Shown here: positions 51,387 through 60,750 of the stretch, piece by piece | How the letters are laid out: each line of letters begins with the position of its first letter | Position numbering within the stretch: position 1 is the first letter of the stretch | Assembly (NCBI GenBank): GCA_903869345.1 | Contig: CAIPYM010000053.1 | Location: 1-64,000 of the forward strand | Origin: an uncultured Pseudomonadota bacterium | GTDB taxonomy: Bacteria > Pseudomonadota > Alphaproteobacteria > UBA9219 | Reading direction: 5' to 3' | Length of the DNA: 64,000 nucleotides | Program-made: the position numbers and the translations under genes | Notes under the pieces: model-generated | Database searches by the model: none | Seen by the model: the letters and a program-made list of their open reading frames with translations, nothing else | What the model was told of the DNA's origin: nothing

Positions 51387-53165
51387 GTGAAGGATCCTTT
51401 CACGATGTCTCCCCCCCCGGATCGCCTTCGTGCGTTGCACGAACACCTGATGATCGCGACCTTGATCGCGACCGATTACGTGGCGCCCCACAAAGCGGAG
51501 GCGCTGGCCAGGTCCCTTGCGGAATCGGCAGCGGATTCCGAGGGCTTCTGCGATGACCAAGTCCTCTTCGACGCCCACGGGTACGCGCTCAACCTCCTGC
51601 TGTTTCAGCCCTCACCGAGCGGCCAGAGGGCGGTTGACCGTGCGCGTCGTCAGGGACGGTTTCAGACCCCCGAGGACCAGGAGGCCGCTGACCTTCTGTC
51701 CTCGTCCACGTTTCGCCTGATTCAGCTGGAGGCCCCTTTAGGCAACGAAAAATTCCGTGCCCGTGATCTTGTGGACGGAGAGAGCCTTGTCTTTTGCGAT
51801 CTCCGGGAAGCCCCTCATGCCCCGATGGAAGGAGCCTGGGCGTTGAACGGCTGTAGGTTCGAAGGACTCTTTTTGGCAACAGGTTTTCTCACCCCGCTCA
51901 GCGATGCGATGTTGGAAGCGGCGAGGCCCTTTGTCGTGCCGGGGCAAGGGCTCAAAAATCCCGAGCGCTGCGCGGAAACCCTGGCCCGCGTCTACCTGCA
52001 CGCGATGAACGCAGCGTTGGCGCACACGTTTCCGTTTACGGCAGCGGATGGCCCCCTTCACGTGATCGCCCTGCGGTGGGCCGAGGCCACCACGTTGCCG
52101 GAGCCAACGCCAAACGATCTGACGATTCTTCGCTTGGTCACCGACTCGCACGCTATTTTTGAGACCTTGGCGGGTCTGCATGCCGGACACGCGCTGAACC
52201 AGCCGGGGCATGCCGCCGCTTACGAACGCGTTCTGGTGATCCAGCTGGAAACCGTCCACCGCCGCACCCTTTTGGGGCTTCACCTGGAGCTGGAGACTCT
52301 GGAGATTCTGACCGCCCATCTTCGCCAGGGCATCGCGCAGGGCCACCTCCCTCCGGAATGCGAATCGTTGTTTGTCCGCGCCTGCCAACGCGCGCGATTG
52401 GCTGTCTCGGCCAAAGCCCCAAACGTCCCGAATCGCGATGGGCTGGACAAGGTTCTCATGCGCATTCAAGCGTTGCGTAGCAAGACGTTGGACCAGGGGT
52501 GTACCGAGGAGGAGGCCCTGGCCGCCGCCGATAAAGTCGCCGAACTGCTCGAGCGTTACGGCCTGTCGCTCAGCGCGATGGACCTTCACGAGCAAAGCTG
52601 CGGCAGTGAAGGTTTTGAAACGGATCGCCGCCGCCCCAACGCGTTCGATCAGTGCGTTTCGATCCTCGCCGAATTTTGTGATTGCCGAACGTGGACGGAA
52701 CGCACGGTCTCGGGGTGTTTGCGGCACGTCGTGTTCGGTCTTCCCGCCGACGTTGCGGGCGCTCGCTGCCTTTACGAAAAAGTCGACAAGGCTTTTGAAA
52801 CGGAAACGCGGGCGTTCAAACAAGGGAAGCTTTACAGCCAGCACCCGTCCTCGCACCGTCGCACCGCCACCACATCGTTTCAGGCGGGTCTGCAGCAGGG
52901 AATTTGCTCCAAACTTCGGGCCCTGAAAACGGCCCGGACACGAGCATGCCTCACGACAACAGGGCGCGACCTGGTGCCGGTGAAGGAGGACATCATCGCG
53001 GACGAGATGTCCGCCCTCGGCCTGAACCTGACGTTTAAAACAGTCCGAGCCTCCCGTGTGCTCGGCAAGGCCTACCACCTGGGCCGCGTCATCGGCGAAA
53101 ACCTGGCGTGGGACGACAAAATCAACGATCACCCCGAGGGCTATAGCCGACCTCTAACAAAATGA
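51387..53165 (+). CDS. uncharacterised protein with C-terminal DUF2786-like region
   Basis: 592 aa; GLDKVLMRIQALRSKTLDQGCTEEEALAAADKVAELLERYGLSLSAMDL resembles DUF2786; N-terminal ~330 aa unrecognised. Confidence 0.65.
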   Translation: MKDPFTMSPPPDRLRALHEHLMIATLIATDYVAPHKAEALARSLAESAADSEGFCDDQVLFDAHGYALNLLLFQPSPSGQRAVDRARRQGRFQTPEDQEAADLLSSSTFRLIQLEAPLGNEKFRARDLVDGESLVFCDLREAPHAPMEGAWALNGCRFEGLFLATGFLTPLSDAMLEAARPFVVPGQGLKNPERCAETLARVYLHAMNAALAHTFPFTAADGPLHVIALRWAEATTLPEPTPNDLTILRLVTDSHAIFETLAGLHAGHALNQPGHAAAYERVLVIQLETVHRRTLLGLHLELETLEILTAHLRQGIAQGHLPPECESLFVRACQRARLAVSAKAPNVPNRDGLDKVLMRIQALRSKTLDQGCTEEEALAAADKVAELLERYGLSLSAMDLHEQSCGSEGFETDRRRPNAFDQCVSILAEFCDCRTWTERTVSGCLRHVVFGLPADVAGARCLYEKVDKAFETETRAFKQGKLYSQHPSSHRRTATTSFQAGLQQGICSKLRALKTARTRACLTTTGRDLVPVKEDIIADEMSALGLNLTFKTVRASRVLGKAYHLGRVIGENLAWDDKINDHPEGYSRPLTK

Positions 53166-53235
53166 TGCCTGGATTTTCGAGCACAAAAGTTGAGGAAGGC
53201 ACGGCGCGACTCCCTCAACTGCCCACCCCAAAAAT

Positions 53236-54195
53236 TCACAGTCCCGTCAGGTACGCGGTGAGGGTCCGGCCCACGGCTTCTAAGCTGGTTGTCGAGCACT
53301 TGTCCGGTGTGTCGGCGGTCGTGTTGTAGAAAGGCTCATAGTCAAAATCAATGACAAGGAACGCAGGGATTCCGGCCTGGATCAACGGCACGTGATCATC
53401 GTTGATCGGGAACCGCGTAGGCTTGAGGGTGAAGGCCGAGGGCGCGAGTCGCGTGCCAATGTCCCAAAAGCGACGTGTCTCCTTGGGCGCGGCCTGCAGC
53501 GAATGTCCCTCGGGCCGTAGGGCCAGGTCACGGTCGCAAACCATGTCCACCACCACCGCGCCTTCGGGCCGTTGGCCCGTGGGGTAAAGGGCGTCCAGCT
53601 GCTCGTGGGCGAACAGTGTGGACCCCAGGGGGCTCCAATGTGGGTCCCCGGCTCCCAACGCTGCGGGGCCCTCTTCCCCATCGAAGAAGACGAAATCCAC
53701 CCCCACGGTGAGCGGTTTGGGCAAGGCGTGCAGGACACGCAGCGTTTCCAGAAGAACCGCCACGCCCGAGCCGCCGTTGTTCGCGCCAGGCATGGGAGCG
53801 TCCGGGGTACGCTTGTCCCGGTAGGCTCGGACGATGCTGTCATAGTGCGTGGCGAGGATGATGCGGCGCGGAGCCTCAGGATTCCAGCGTCCGATGAGAT
53901 TCACAAGCGAACGCACGGTGCCGTCCGCCGTCGTGATCGTGCCTTTTTGAAAGAGAGGCTCAGCGATTCCGGCGGTTCTGAGGACCGCCACAATAAAGTC
54001 TCGTGCCTTTGCAAGCCCTGGGGTTCCCTCGGCTCGGGGGCCAAAGGCGACAAGAGTTTGGATGTCCTTCAGGGCTCGGGCTCCGTTCCAGGAGACGCTG
54101 ACGTCGTCCGCGCGCGCTTCGTTTGAAATTCCTCCCAGGCTAAGAAGGACCATGAGAACGTTCAGTCCCGATCCAAAGGAGAAACGCTTTTTCAT
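53236..54195 (-). CDS. exported M28-family peptidase / glutaminyl cyclase-like protein
   Basis: Signal peptide; RIILATHYDSI...MPGANNGGSGVAVLLETLRVL...VDFVFFDGEEGPAALGAGDPHWSPLGSTLFAHE...INDDHVPLIQAGIPAFLVIDFDYEPFYNTTADTPDKCS; start ATG 54195. Confidence 0.8.
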   Translation of the reverse strand: MKKRFSFGSGLNVLMVLLSLGGISNEARADDVSVSWNGARALKDIQTLVAFGPRAEGTPGLAKARDFIVAVLRTAGIAEPLFQKGTITTADGTVRSLVNLIGRWNPEAPRRIILATHYDSIVRAYRDKRTPDAPMPGANNGGSGVAVLLETLRVLHALPKPLTVGVDFVFFDGEEGPAALGAGDPHWSPLGSTLFAHEQLDALYPTGQRPEGAVVVDMVCDRDLALRPEGHSLQAAPKETRRFWDIGTRLAPSAFTLKPTRFPINDDHVPLIQAGIPAFLVIDFDYEPFYNTTADTPDKCSTTSLEAVGRTLTAYLTGL

Positions 54196-54247
54196 GGATG
54201 GAATCTTTCTTCCCTCGCGTGTCGGGTGATACGTCTTTTCCAAAACC

Positions 54248-54826
54248 CTACCGTTGGTATTCCAAGGGGATTTGGTCAAGTTGGCGTTTGAGTTCATCCA
54301 GGTTAGCGGAAACGGTTTCGTTGCTATGAACACCCGCGCCGGATTGCTGTTCCCACCAGGCCATTTCCGCTTCGATTTTTTGCGCTTCGGAACGGTACGT
54401 TGCCGCCTTTTCGTTGATTTCAATTTCTTTGGCTTGGTCTTGTTGTTGATCATACTCCTTCCTATCAGCTTCTTTTTTGGCCTCGTCTGCAAGAAATTGT
54501 TCGTGTTTACGTCGAGATTCATTCTGGTAGCGTTTGACGTAGTCGGTCCCTTGTTCGTTGGCCTCAACGAGGAGACCGTGAGCTTTCAATTTTGATTTCT
54601 TGTAACTCTTGAGGTAATTTTCGCCGGTAACGGTCTCGGGAGCGTCGGTTTGAGAGTTTTTATCGCCCGACGCTTGAGTGCGACGGGATTGTTCCCCCAA
54701 CGTGCTCAGGGACAAAACTTCGAACCTTGACGGGGGTAGAGGGGCGGACGACTCGCTACGATCCGGCTTCTCTTCAATCAACGAGCGCGGCATCAAACGG
54801 CTGTTCGGATCGAGGGTGTCGGTCAT
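54248..54826 (-). CDS. hypothetical charged coiled-coil-like protein (192 aa)
   Basis: ORF with heptad-like charged region KKEADRKEYDQQQDQAKEIEINEKAATYRSEAQKIEAEMAWWEQQ; directly upstream of the M28 gene on the same strand. Confidence 0.55.
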   Translation of the reverse strand: MTDTLDPNSRLMPRSLIEEKPDRSESSAPLPPSRFEVLSLSTLGEQSRRTQASGDKNSQTDAPETVTGENYLKSYKKSKLKAHGLLVEANEQGTDYVKRYQNESRRKHEQFLADEAKKEADRKEYDQQQDQAKEIEINEKAATYRSEAQKIEAEMAWWEQQSGAGVHSNETVSANLDELKRQLDQIPLEYQR

Positions 54827-54878
54827 GGCCTGATTTTATCACGACAGGTTATGGTCTGCGAAGGGGGGGGGCGCGTTC

Positions 54879-55511
54879 CTACGTGTCCCCGTTTTCCGTT
54901 TCGGGGTCCCAAGCATCGCGGCCCAGAACCTGCCGCGCGGTGGTGTACGAAAAGCCCGCGCGGAGGAGAATCCCTGTCTCGCGGCGTAGGCGTTCGGGTG
55001 AAGAATCTCCCTCGCGGAACGGCCCCAAGCGGCGGCGACGCGCGAGGGCGCGGGCGGCCTTGAGCTCGGCGTCTTGGAGGGCCTCGGCGGAATCGGGGGA
55101 ATTTTCCTCCGGGTCCACCGATTCGTTCGCATGATGTGCGAGGGCTTGGCGCACAAGGGGCTCTGCCACCCCGTCGGCCCGCAGACCCGCCGCGATGCGC
55201 TGAGCGGACCGCCCCGCGCGGCGAAGACGGACGACTTTGGCGGCGGCAAAAGAAGCATCGTTCAACACGCCCGCGTCGCGGTAACGCACAATCAAGCTTT
55301 CAATGTGCGCCGCGAGTCTTGCCTGTTCCTCGGTGTCCTCGGCCCAGGTGGGGTGGGCGTGCGCAGCGCGGATCAAGCGGTTTTTGAGGACGCGCCGTAG
55401 ACGGCTTTCGGACGCCGCGAACTTTTCGAGGTAACGCAGCGCGGCCTCGGTCAGCTGCTCGGGCGTCGGGCACGCGACGGACGGGAAACGCCGGGGCGGT
55501 CGGGGACTCAT
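54879..55511 (-). CDS. recX: RecX-family regulatory protein
   Basis: LTEAALRYLEKFAASESRLRRVLKNRL...YRDAGVLNDASFAAAKVVRLRRAGRSAQRIAAGLRADGV. Confidence 0.8.
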   Translation of the reverse strand: MSPRPPRRFPSVACPTPEQLTEAALRYLEKFAASESRLRRVLKNRLIRAAHAHPTWAEDTEEQARLAAHIESLIVRYRDAGVLNDASFAAAKVVRLRRAGRSAQRIAAGLRADGVAEPLVRQALAHHANESVDPEENSPDSAEALQDAELKAARALARRRRLGPFREGDSSPERLRRETGILLRAGFSYTTARQVLGRDAWDPETENGDT

Positions 55512-55544
55512 GACTGTTTCACTCTATTCGGCCGAGAGGCCCTG

Positions 55545-55576
55545 AGCTGGATCGCTTCGCTCCGCTCGCGATGACG
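55545..55576. repeat. palindromic repeat, family 2 (half copy)
   Basis: GAGCTGGATCGCTTCGCTCCGCTCGCGATGACG. Confidence 0.6.
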
Positions 55577-55671
55577 ACGGAGAGGACAGGACACAAAGGA
55601 GAACTCCTACCGTGCCGCACTATAAAACGCCCCTCACCCCCTTTGCCGAGGGCGAGGGGCGGCGTTGGGGG

Positions 55672-57252
55672 TTAGTCCTCGAACTTCAAGGCGTGGGCGC
55701 TGACAACGCCCGGAAGGGCCTTGAGTTTCGCAAGCAGGCCCACCGGGATGGCACCGTCCACCGCGACAAGCGCCATGGCGTTTTTCCCAGGCTTGCTACG
55801 TCCGAGCGTGAAGTTTGCGATGTTGACCTTGGCTTCGCCGAGCGCCGTACCGAGGCGACCCACAAAGCCGGGTTTATCCTCGTTGTGGATCAGCAGCATG
55901 CTGGGCGTGAGCTCGGCCTCGCACATCAGATCATCCAGTCCGACCACGCGCGGCGCGTGGTTGAAGAGGCTCCCCACGACACAGGCCGTTCCCTTGTCGG
56001 TTTCGACCTTGAGGCGCACGAGCGTTTGGTAATCGCCCGCACGTTCATGCTTGGTCTCACTCACCGCAATCCCACGCTCCTTCGCCAAAGCGGGCGCGTT
56101 CACCTGGTTCACGCCTTCGAGCGAGGGCGACAGAAGCCCCTTCAGCAACGTGTTCGTCAGCGGCTTGGGGTTGAGCGTCGCCGCGTGGCCTTCGTACTCG
56201 ACGGTCACAGCCTTGATCGCGCCTTCCAGCATTTGCCCCGCGAGGCTCCCCAGTTGCCCGACAAGCGCCAGGTAGGGGCGGAGTTTCGGGGCTTCTTCGG
56301 CCGAGACCGAGGGCATGTTGACGGCGTTCGTCACGGCTCCCGTCAGCAAGAAATCACTGATCTGCTCGGCGACTTGCAGGGCGACGTTTTCCTGCGCTTC
56401 CGTTGTCGACGCTCCAAGGTGGGGCGTGCACACGACGTTCGGTTGGTTGAAGAGGATGTTCTGTTTGGCGGGTTCCTCAGCGTACACGTCCACCGCTGCA
56501 CCCGCGACGTGGCCGCTTTGCAGAGCCGCGAGAAGGTCGGGCTCCACCACCAAAGCGCCACGGGCACAGTTGATGATCCGCACGCCTTTCTTGCACTTCG
56601 CAAGGTTGGCCGCGTTGATGATCCCCCGCGTTTGATCCGTGAGAGGTGTGTGCAACGTGATGATGTCGGCCCGCGCGAACAGGGCGTCCAGCTCCACCTT
56701 CTCCACGCCCAGGCTCGCGGCCCGTTCAGCCGAGAGGAAGGGATCGTACGCCAGAACGTGCATCTTCAGGCCAAGGGCGCGGTCGGCCACGATGGAGCCG
56801 ATGTTCCCGCATCCGATGATGCCCAACACTTTGCTGGTGAGCTCAACACCCATGAACTTGGTCTTTTCCCACTTTCCGGCGTGCGTCGACGCGTTGGCCT
56901 CAGGGATCTGGCGAGCGAGAGCGAACATCATCGCCAGCGCGTGCTCGGCGGTTGTGATGGAGTTGCCGAACGGCGTGTTCATAACGACGATTCCACGGGC
57001 CGTGGCAGCGTCTTTATCCACGTTGTCAACGCCGATTCCCGCGCGTCCAACGACTTTCAGGTTCTTGGCGGCGGCCAACACATCTTTAGTCACCTTGCTG
57101 GCTGAGCGAATGGCCAAACCGTCATACGCGCCGATGATGGCAAGGAGTTCCTCGGGCTTCAGGCCGGGTTTGTAGTCCACGTCAACGCCGCGCTCTTGAA
57201 AAATCGCGACAGCGCGAGGGGACATTTTGTCGGAAATCAGAACTTTGGGCAT
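55672..57252 (-). CDS. serA: D-3-phosphoglycerate dehydrogenase
   Basis: MPKVLISDKMSPRAVAIFQERGVDVDYKPGL...VVGRAGIGVDNVDKDAATARGIVVMNTPFGNSITTAEHALAMM; ACT-like C-terminus; start ATG 57252. Confidence 0.96.
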   Translation of the reverse strand: MPKVLISDKMSPRAVAIFQERGVDVDYKPGLKPEELLAIIGAYDGLAIRSASKVTKDVLAAAKNLKVVGRAGIGVDNVDKDAATARGIVVMNTPFGNSITTAEHALAMMFALARQIPEANASTHAGKWEKTKFMGVELTSKVLGIIGCGNIGSIVADRALGLKMHVLAYDPFLSAERAASLGVEKVELDALFARADIITLHTPLTDQTRGIINAANLAKCKKGVRIINCARGALVVEPDLLAALQSGHVAGAAVDVYAEEPAKQNILFNQPNVVCTPHLGASTTEAQENVALQVAEQISDFLLTGAVTNAVNMPSVSAEEAPKLRPYLALVGQLGSLAGQMLEGAIKAVTVEYEGHAATLNPKPLTNTLLKGLLSPSLEGVNQVNAPALAKERGIAVSETKHERAGDYQTLVRLKVETDKGTACVVGSLFNHAPRVVGLDDLMCEAELTPSMLLIHNEDKPGFVGRLGTALGEAKVNIANFTLGRSKPGKNAMALVAVDGAIPVGLLAKLKALPGVVSAHALKFED

Positions 57253-57314
57253 GGGATGGGTCCTTTCGTGCAGAGAGTAAGGGGACAAGAGGGGATGCGG
57301 CGTAAAAGGACCAC

Positions 57315-57425
57315 CCTTGCGAGGCCCTGAAAGGGCCGTGGCGATCCAGGGAAACCTTTTGAGCCCCCTGGATTGCTTCGTCGGCCTTCGTCTCCTTCGG
57401 AGACGGGGGCCTTCTCGCAATGACG
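57315..57425. repeat. palindromic repeat, family 2
   Basis: CTTGCGAGGCCC...GGCGATCCAGGGA...CCCTGGATTGCTTCGTCGG...CTCGCAATGACG between serA and serC. Confidence 0.8.
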
Positions 57426-57442
57426 ATTCCTTTGCCGTTGTT

Positions 57443-58627
57443 TCAGGCTGCCTTGCGGAGCGTGCTGGCACCTTCCGCGTAGGACCAATCGATCCACGCG
57501 GTGAGAGCCGCGATATCGCTGGCCTCCGCCGTTGCGCCGCACCAGATCCGAAGACCGGCGGGAGCATCACGGTAGCCGTTGAAATCGTAGCCTGCGCCTT
57601 CGGCCTCAATCCGGGCCACAAGCTTTTTGCAAAAGCCCAGTTGGTCCTCGGAGCTGAGATCCAAGAACGCCGGATCCACAATCTTGAGGCAGACCGAGGT
57701 CGGTGACCGCGAGGCTGGATCCCGCGCGAGGAAATCAATCCACGGCGTTCTCTTCACCCAGGCCTCGACCGCGGCAAAGTTCGCGCGCGTGCGGGCGATT
57801 GTGCCCTTCTGCCCACCAACCGATTGCGCCCAGGCCATCGCGTCCAGCACATCTTCCACGCAGAGCAGGGAGGGCGTGTTGATCGTCTCCCCTGCAAAGA
57901 TGCCTTCGACCACTTTGCCCTCTTTCGTCATGCGGAAGAGCTTGGGCATTGGCCAGGTGGGCTTGTAGCTTTCCAGCCGCTCCACGGCGCGGGGGCTGAG
58001 GATCAAGATCCCGTGCGCACCTTCCCCGCCCAGGCACTTTTGCCAGCTGTACGTGATGACGTCGCACTTGGCCCAGGGGATGGGCATGCCCAAAACGCCC
58101 GAGGTCGCATCGCACAGCGTCAGCCCCTCGCGGGTATCGGGAATCCAATCGCCGTTCGGCACGCACACGCCGGACGTCGTCCCGTTCCAGGTGAACACGA
58201 CGTCATGTGTGAAGTCCGCTTGCGTCAGGTCAGGCAGTTCCCCGTAGGGGGCAACGAAGGACCGCGTGTTCGGAAGCTTGAGCTGCTTGGTGATGTCCGT
58301 CACCCAGCCTTTGCTGAACGATTCCCACGCGAAGACGTCCACGGGGCGCGGACCCAAAAGGCTCCACATCGCGGCCTCAAACGCGCCGGTGTCCGAGCCC
58401 GCCATGAGCCCCACGCGGTAGTCCGCCGGAAGTTCCAGAAGGGCTTTGGTGTCGTCGATAACTTTCTTGATACGTCCCTTGCCGAGCTTGCTGCGGTGCG
58501 AACGACCGAGTGATTCCGTGGGCAGGGCCGCGAGCGACCAACCGGGCCTTTTGGCGCACGGGCCGCTGGAGAAGTTCGGACAGCGGGGACGAACGGTTGG
58601 CTTGGAATCCGAAGAAGGAGACGACAT
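57443..58627 (-). CDS. serC: phosphoserine aminotransferase
   Basis: [19 protein letters not shown]...[21 protein letters not shown] (PLP lysine region); upstream of serA. Confidence 0.94.
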   Translation of the reverse strand: MSSPSSDSKPTVRPRCPNFSSGPCAKRPGWSLAALPTESLGRSHRSKLGKGRIKKVIDDTKALLELPADYRVGLMAGSDTGAFEAAMWSLLGPRPVDVFAWESFSKGWVTDITKQLKLPNTRSFVAPYGELPDLTQADFTHDVVFTWNGTTSGVCVPNGDWIPDTREGLTLCDATSGVLGMPIPWAKCDVITYSWQKCLGGEGAHGILILSPRAVERLESYKPTWPMPKLFRMTKEGKVVEGIFAGETINTPSLLCVEDVLDAMAWAQSVGGQKGTIARTRANFAAVEAWVKRTPWIDFLARDPASRSPTSVCLKIVDPAFLDLSSEDQLGFCKKLVARIEAEGAGYDFNGYRDAPAGLRIWCGATAEASDIAALTAWIDWSYAEGASTLRKAA

Positions 58628-58830
58628 GGTAAAGACCCCTTACACGCTTGAACGTGGCTCGGTGGGGAGCCACAACCCGCGCCGACGCTAGGCCCGCCCA
58701 AGGGGGTAAGTCAACGCCGGGATGACACGCCGGAATGACAGACCTTTGCTAATGCTAACAGTGCCTAGAGTGTTTTTCGGCTCAACGTAACATCCCTCGT
58801 AGGCGCATCGAAAAACCGCATGGGAAGCGC

Positions 58831-59382
58831 GTGAATTATGCATTTTTTCAAGGGTGGACAGGGATGTTGCGCGTGCATACCGTCCAAGACGTCATGGTCA
58901 ATGCTGTCGCCCGCCTCCGAGCCGCCCGTGGATGGTCGCAAACCGCGCTTGCGCGGAAGCTACCCGGTTGGCACCAGTCCGATGTTTCGCGTGTCGAAAA
59001 GGGCAAAACACGCCTCACGGATCACGACATCCGCGACCTTGCGCGGGTGTTCCAGGTGACCGTTTCCGTCGTTCTGGGCGAAGAGGTGTCCGCCGAGCCG
59101 GGGCGTACACCTGCCCATCCCCCGGTCTCCAAGGGATTCCGGGAGCATGCTGTGCAGGTCGAATCCTCGCCCGCATTCCAAAGCTCGCTGAAAAGCCTTG
59201 CGCGGGGCTACGTGGCAGCGGCGTTGACGCGCCTGGACGAGCCGCCAACAAGTCGCAACCAGATTACGCGGGCGCGGGCGCGTCTGGCGGCGTACCTGGA
59301 GGCCGATATGCGGGCCGGGGAGGATGTGGACCATGATAAGATGGTGGTGTTGGCCCGCATGATTCTGGACGGGACGGTCTAA
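58831..59382 (+). CDS. XRE-family HTH transcriptional regulator
   Basis: VNAVARLRAARGWSQTALARKLPGWHQSDVSRVEKGKTRLTDHDIRDLARVFQV. Start uncertain; ATG 58864 or later is likely, because the ORF 5' end overlaps a palindromic motif. Confidence 0.8.
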   Translation: MNYAFFQGWTGMLRVHTVQDVMVNAVARLRAARGWSQTALARKLPGWHQSDVSRVEKGKTRLTDHDIRDLARVFQVTVSVVLGEEVSAEPGRTPAHPPVSKGFREHAVQVESSPAFQSSLKSLARGYVAAALTRLDEPPTSRNQITRARARLAAYLEADMRAGEDVDHDKMVVLARMILDGTV

Positions 59383-59441
59383 AACAAGGCCCTCCAACGT
59401 TCGGGAGAGCCGTTGAAGCGGTTGGGGTTCAAAAAATCCCT

Positions 59442-59473
59442 TGACGTTTTATGCGGTTTATGCATAAATAAAT
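59442..59473 (+). promoter_or_regulatory. promoter/operator candidate with TTTATGCATAAA palindrome
   Basis: TTGACG followed by TTTATGC repeats and the perfect 12-bp palindrome TTTATGCATAAA (59458-59469). Confidence 0.5.
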
Positions 59474-59497
59474 CTCCCTTTCACGCCGGGAGGTTCC

Positions 59498-59827
59498 ATG
59501 GCCACACCTGCGAGGATTCGCACGTTTTTCGCCAACATCTGCAACGACACCATCGCGCGGTCGCCGTTGGATGATTACCTGGCGGGTTCGTTTGAAAACC
59601 GGGAGCTTGCCGTCCAGTCGCTTGCCGCGCCTCCCAGCGACGAGGACCGTGGACGAGCATGGGTGATCAACGCGGCCTACCGCTACACGCTTGTGATCAG
59701 TTTTGATGACGACGGCCAGCCACGTTTTCTGCAAGCCACAAACCTTCTGCCAGAGGTTCGCGCGTACGCTCGGGCACAAGGGACTGCGACTGGACGTTCC
59801 TCGCGCGACAAAAATCGGTTGGAGTGA
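59498..59827 (+). CDS. small hypothetical protein (109 aa)
   Basis: MATPARIRTFFANICNDTIARSPLDDYLAGSFENRELAVQSL...; own promoter-like region; no family recognised. Confidence 0.55.
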   Translation: MATPARIRTFFANICNDTIARSPLDDYLAGSFENRELAVQSLAAPPSDEDRGRAWVINAAYRYTLVISFDDDGQPRFLQATNLLPEVRAYARAQGTATGRSSRDKNRLE

Positions 59828-59963
59828 ATCAGGAAAGGACACGCGTTAAGGAAGAATCAACCTCTCGGGTGTACACTCGGGCGCATCGGCCGATTCGCGG
59901 TTTTCACAGGCTGCGTTCCTTCCTTCGGTCGCGTCTCGGGTTCATTCCTGCACGGGGGCTGAC

Positions 59964-60743
59964 ATGCTTCAAGGAAAATCGGCCGTTATCACGGGCTCCA
60001 CCAGTGGCATTGGGTTTGGAATCGCCAAGGTTCTCGCCCGCGCCGGGGCCAACATCATGCTCAACGGCTTTGCCGATGCCGCGACCATCGACGCGTGCAA
60101 GGCCGAGATTGCCGGACTGAACGTAAAGGTTGCGTTCAACCCGTGCGACGTGTCGAAAGCCGATCAGGTCGAAGGCATGATTGACTCGACCCTGCAGGCG
60201 TTGGGCAGCGTGGACATCATGGTCAACAACGCCGGGATTCAGTTTGTCGCCCCTGTTGAAGAGTTTCCCTTGGCCAAGTGGGACGCCGTGCTGGGCACGA
60301 ACCTTTCTGCGGCGTTCTATGCGACGCGCAAGGTTGTCCCCTTGATGAAAGCCAAGGGATGGGGGCGGATCATCAACATCGCCTCGGTTCAGGGATTGGT
60401 CGGGAGCCTTGGCAAGGCCGCCTATGTCGCCGCCAAGCACGGCCTTGTCGGTCTCACGAAAGTCGTGGGGCTTGAGACCGCCGGGAGTGGTGTGACGTGC
60501 AACGCCATTTGTCCAGGATGGGTTTTAACGCCGCTTGTGCAACAGCAAATTGACGCCATCGCCGCTCGGGATGGATTGGACAACACGGCGGCGTCGGAAA
60601 AACTGTTGTCGGAAAAACAGCCCTCGCTGCAGTTCGTCCAGACCGAGGATGTCGGGGCCATGGCCCTCTACCTCTGCTCGGACGCCGCACAGCAAGTGAC
60701 CGGCACCGCCCTCAGCATTGATGGAGGGTGGGCCGCGAGGTAG
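59964..60743 (+). CDS. bdhA: 3-hydroxybutyrate dehydrogenase (SDR family)
   Basis: GKSAVITGSTSGIGFGIAKVLARAGANIMLNGF...VNNAGIQFVAPVEEFP...YVAAKHGLVGLTKVVGLE...CPGWVLTPLVQQQI. Confidence 0.92.
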   Translation: MLQGKSAVITGSTSGIGFGIAKVLARAGANIMLNGFADAATIDACKAEIAGLNVKVAFNPCDVSKADQVEGMIDSTLQALGSVDIMVNNAGIQFVAPVEEFPLAKWDAVLGTNLSAAFYATRKVVPLMKAKGWGRIINIASVQGLVGSLGKAAYVAAKHGLVGLTKVVGLETAGSGVTCNAICPGWVLTPLVQQQIDAIAARDGLDNTAASEKLLSEKQPSLQFVQTEDVGAMALYLCSDAAQQVTGTALSIDGGWAAR

Positions 60744-60750
60744 GGGATCG

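Noticed and set aside
51272-53155. TATAGCCGACCT present on both sides of the DUF2786 gene (~51270 and ~53144)
   Set aside because: A 12-bp match at this spacing is plausible by chance and does not extend further; not sufficient for a target-site duplication.
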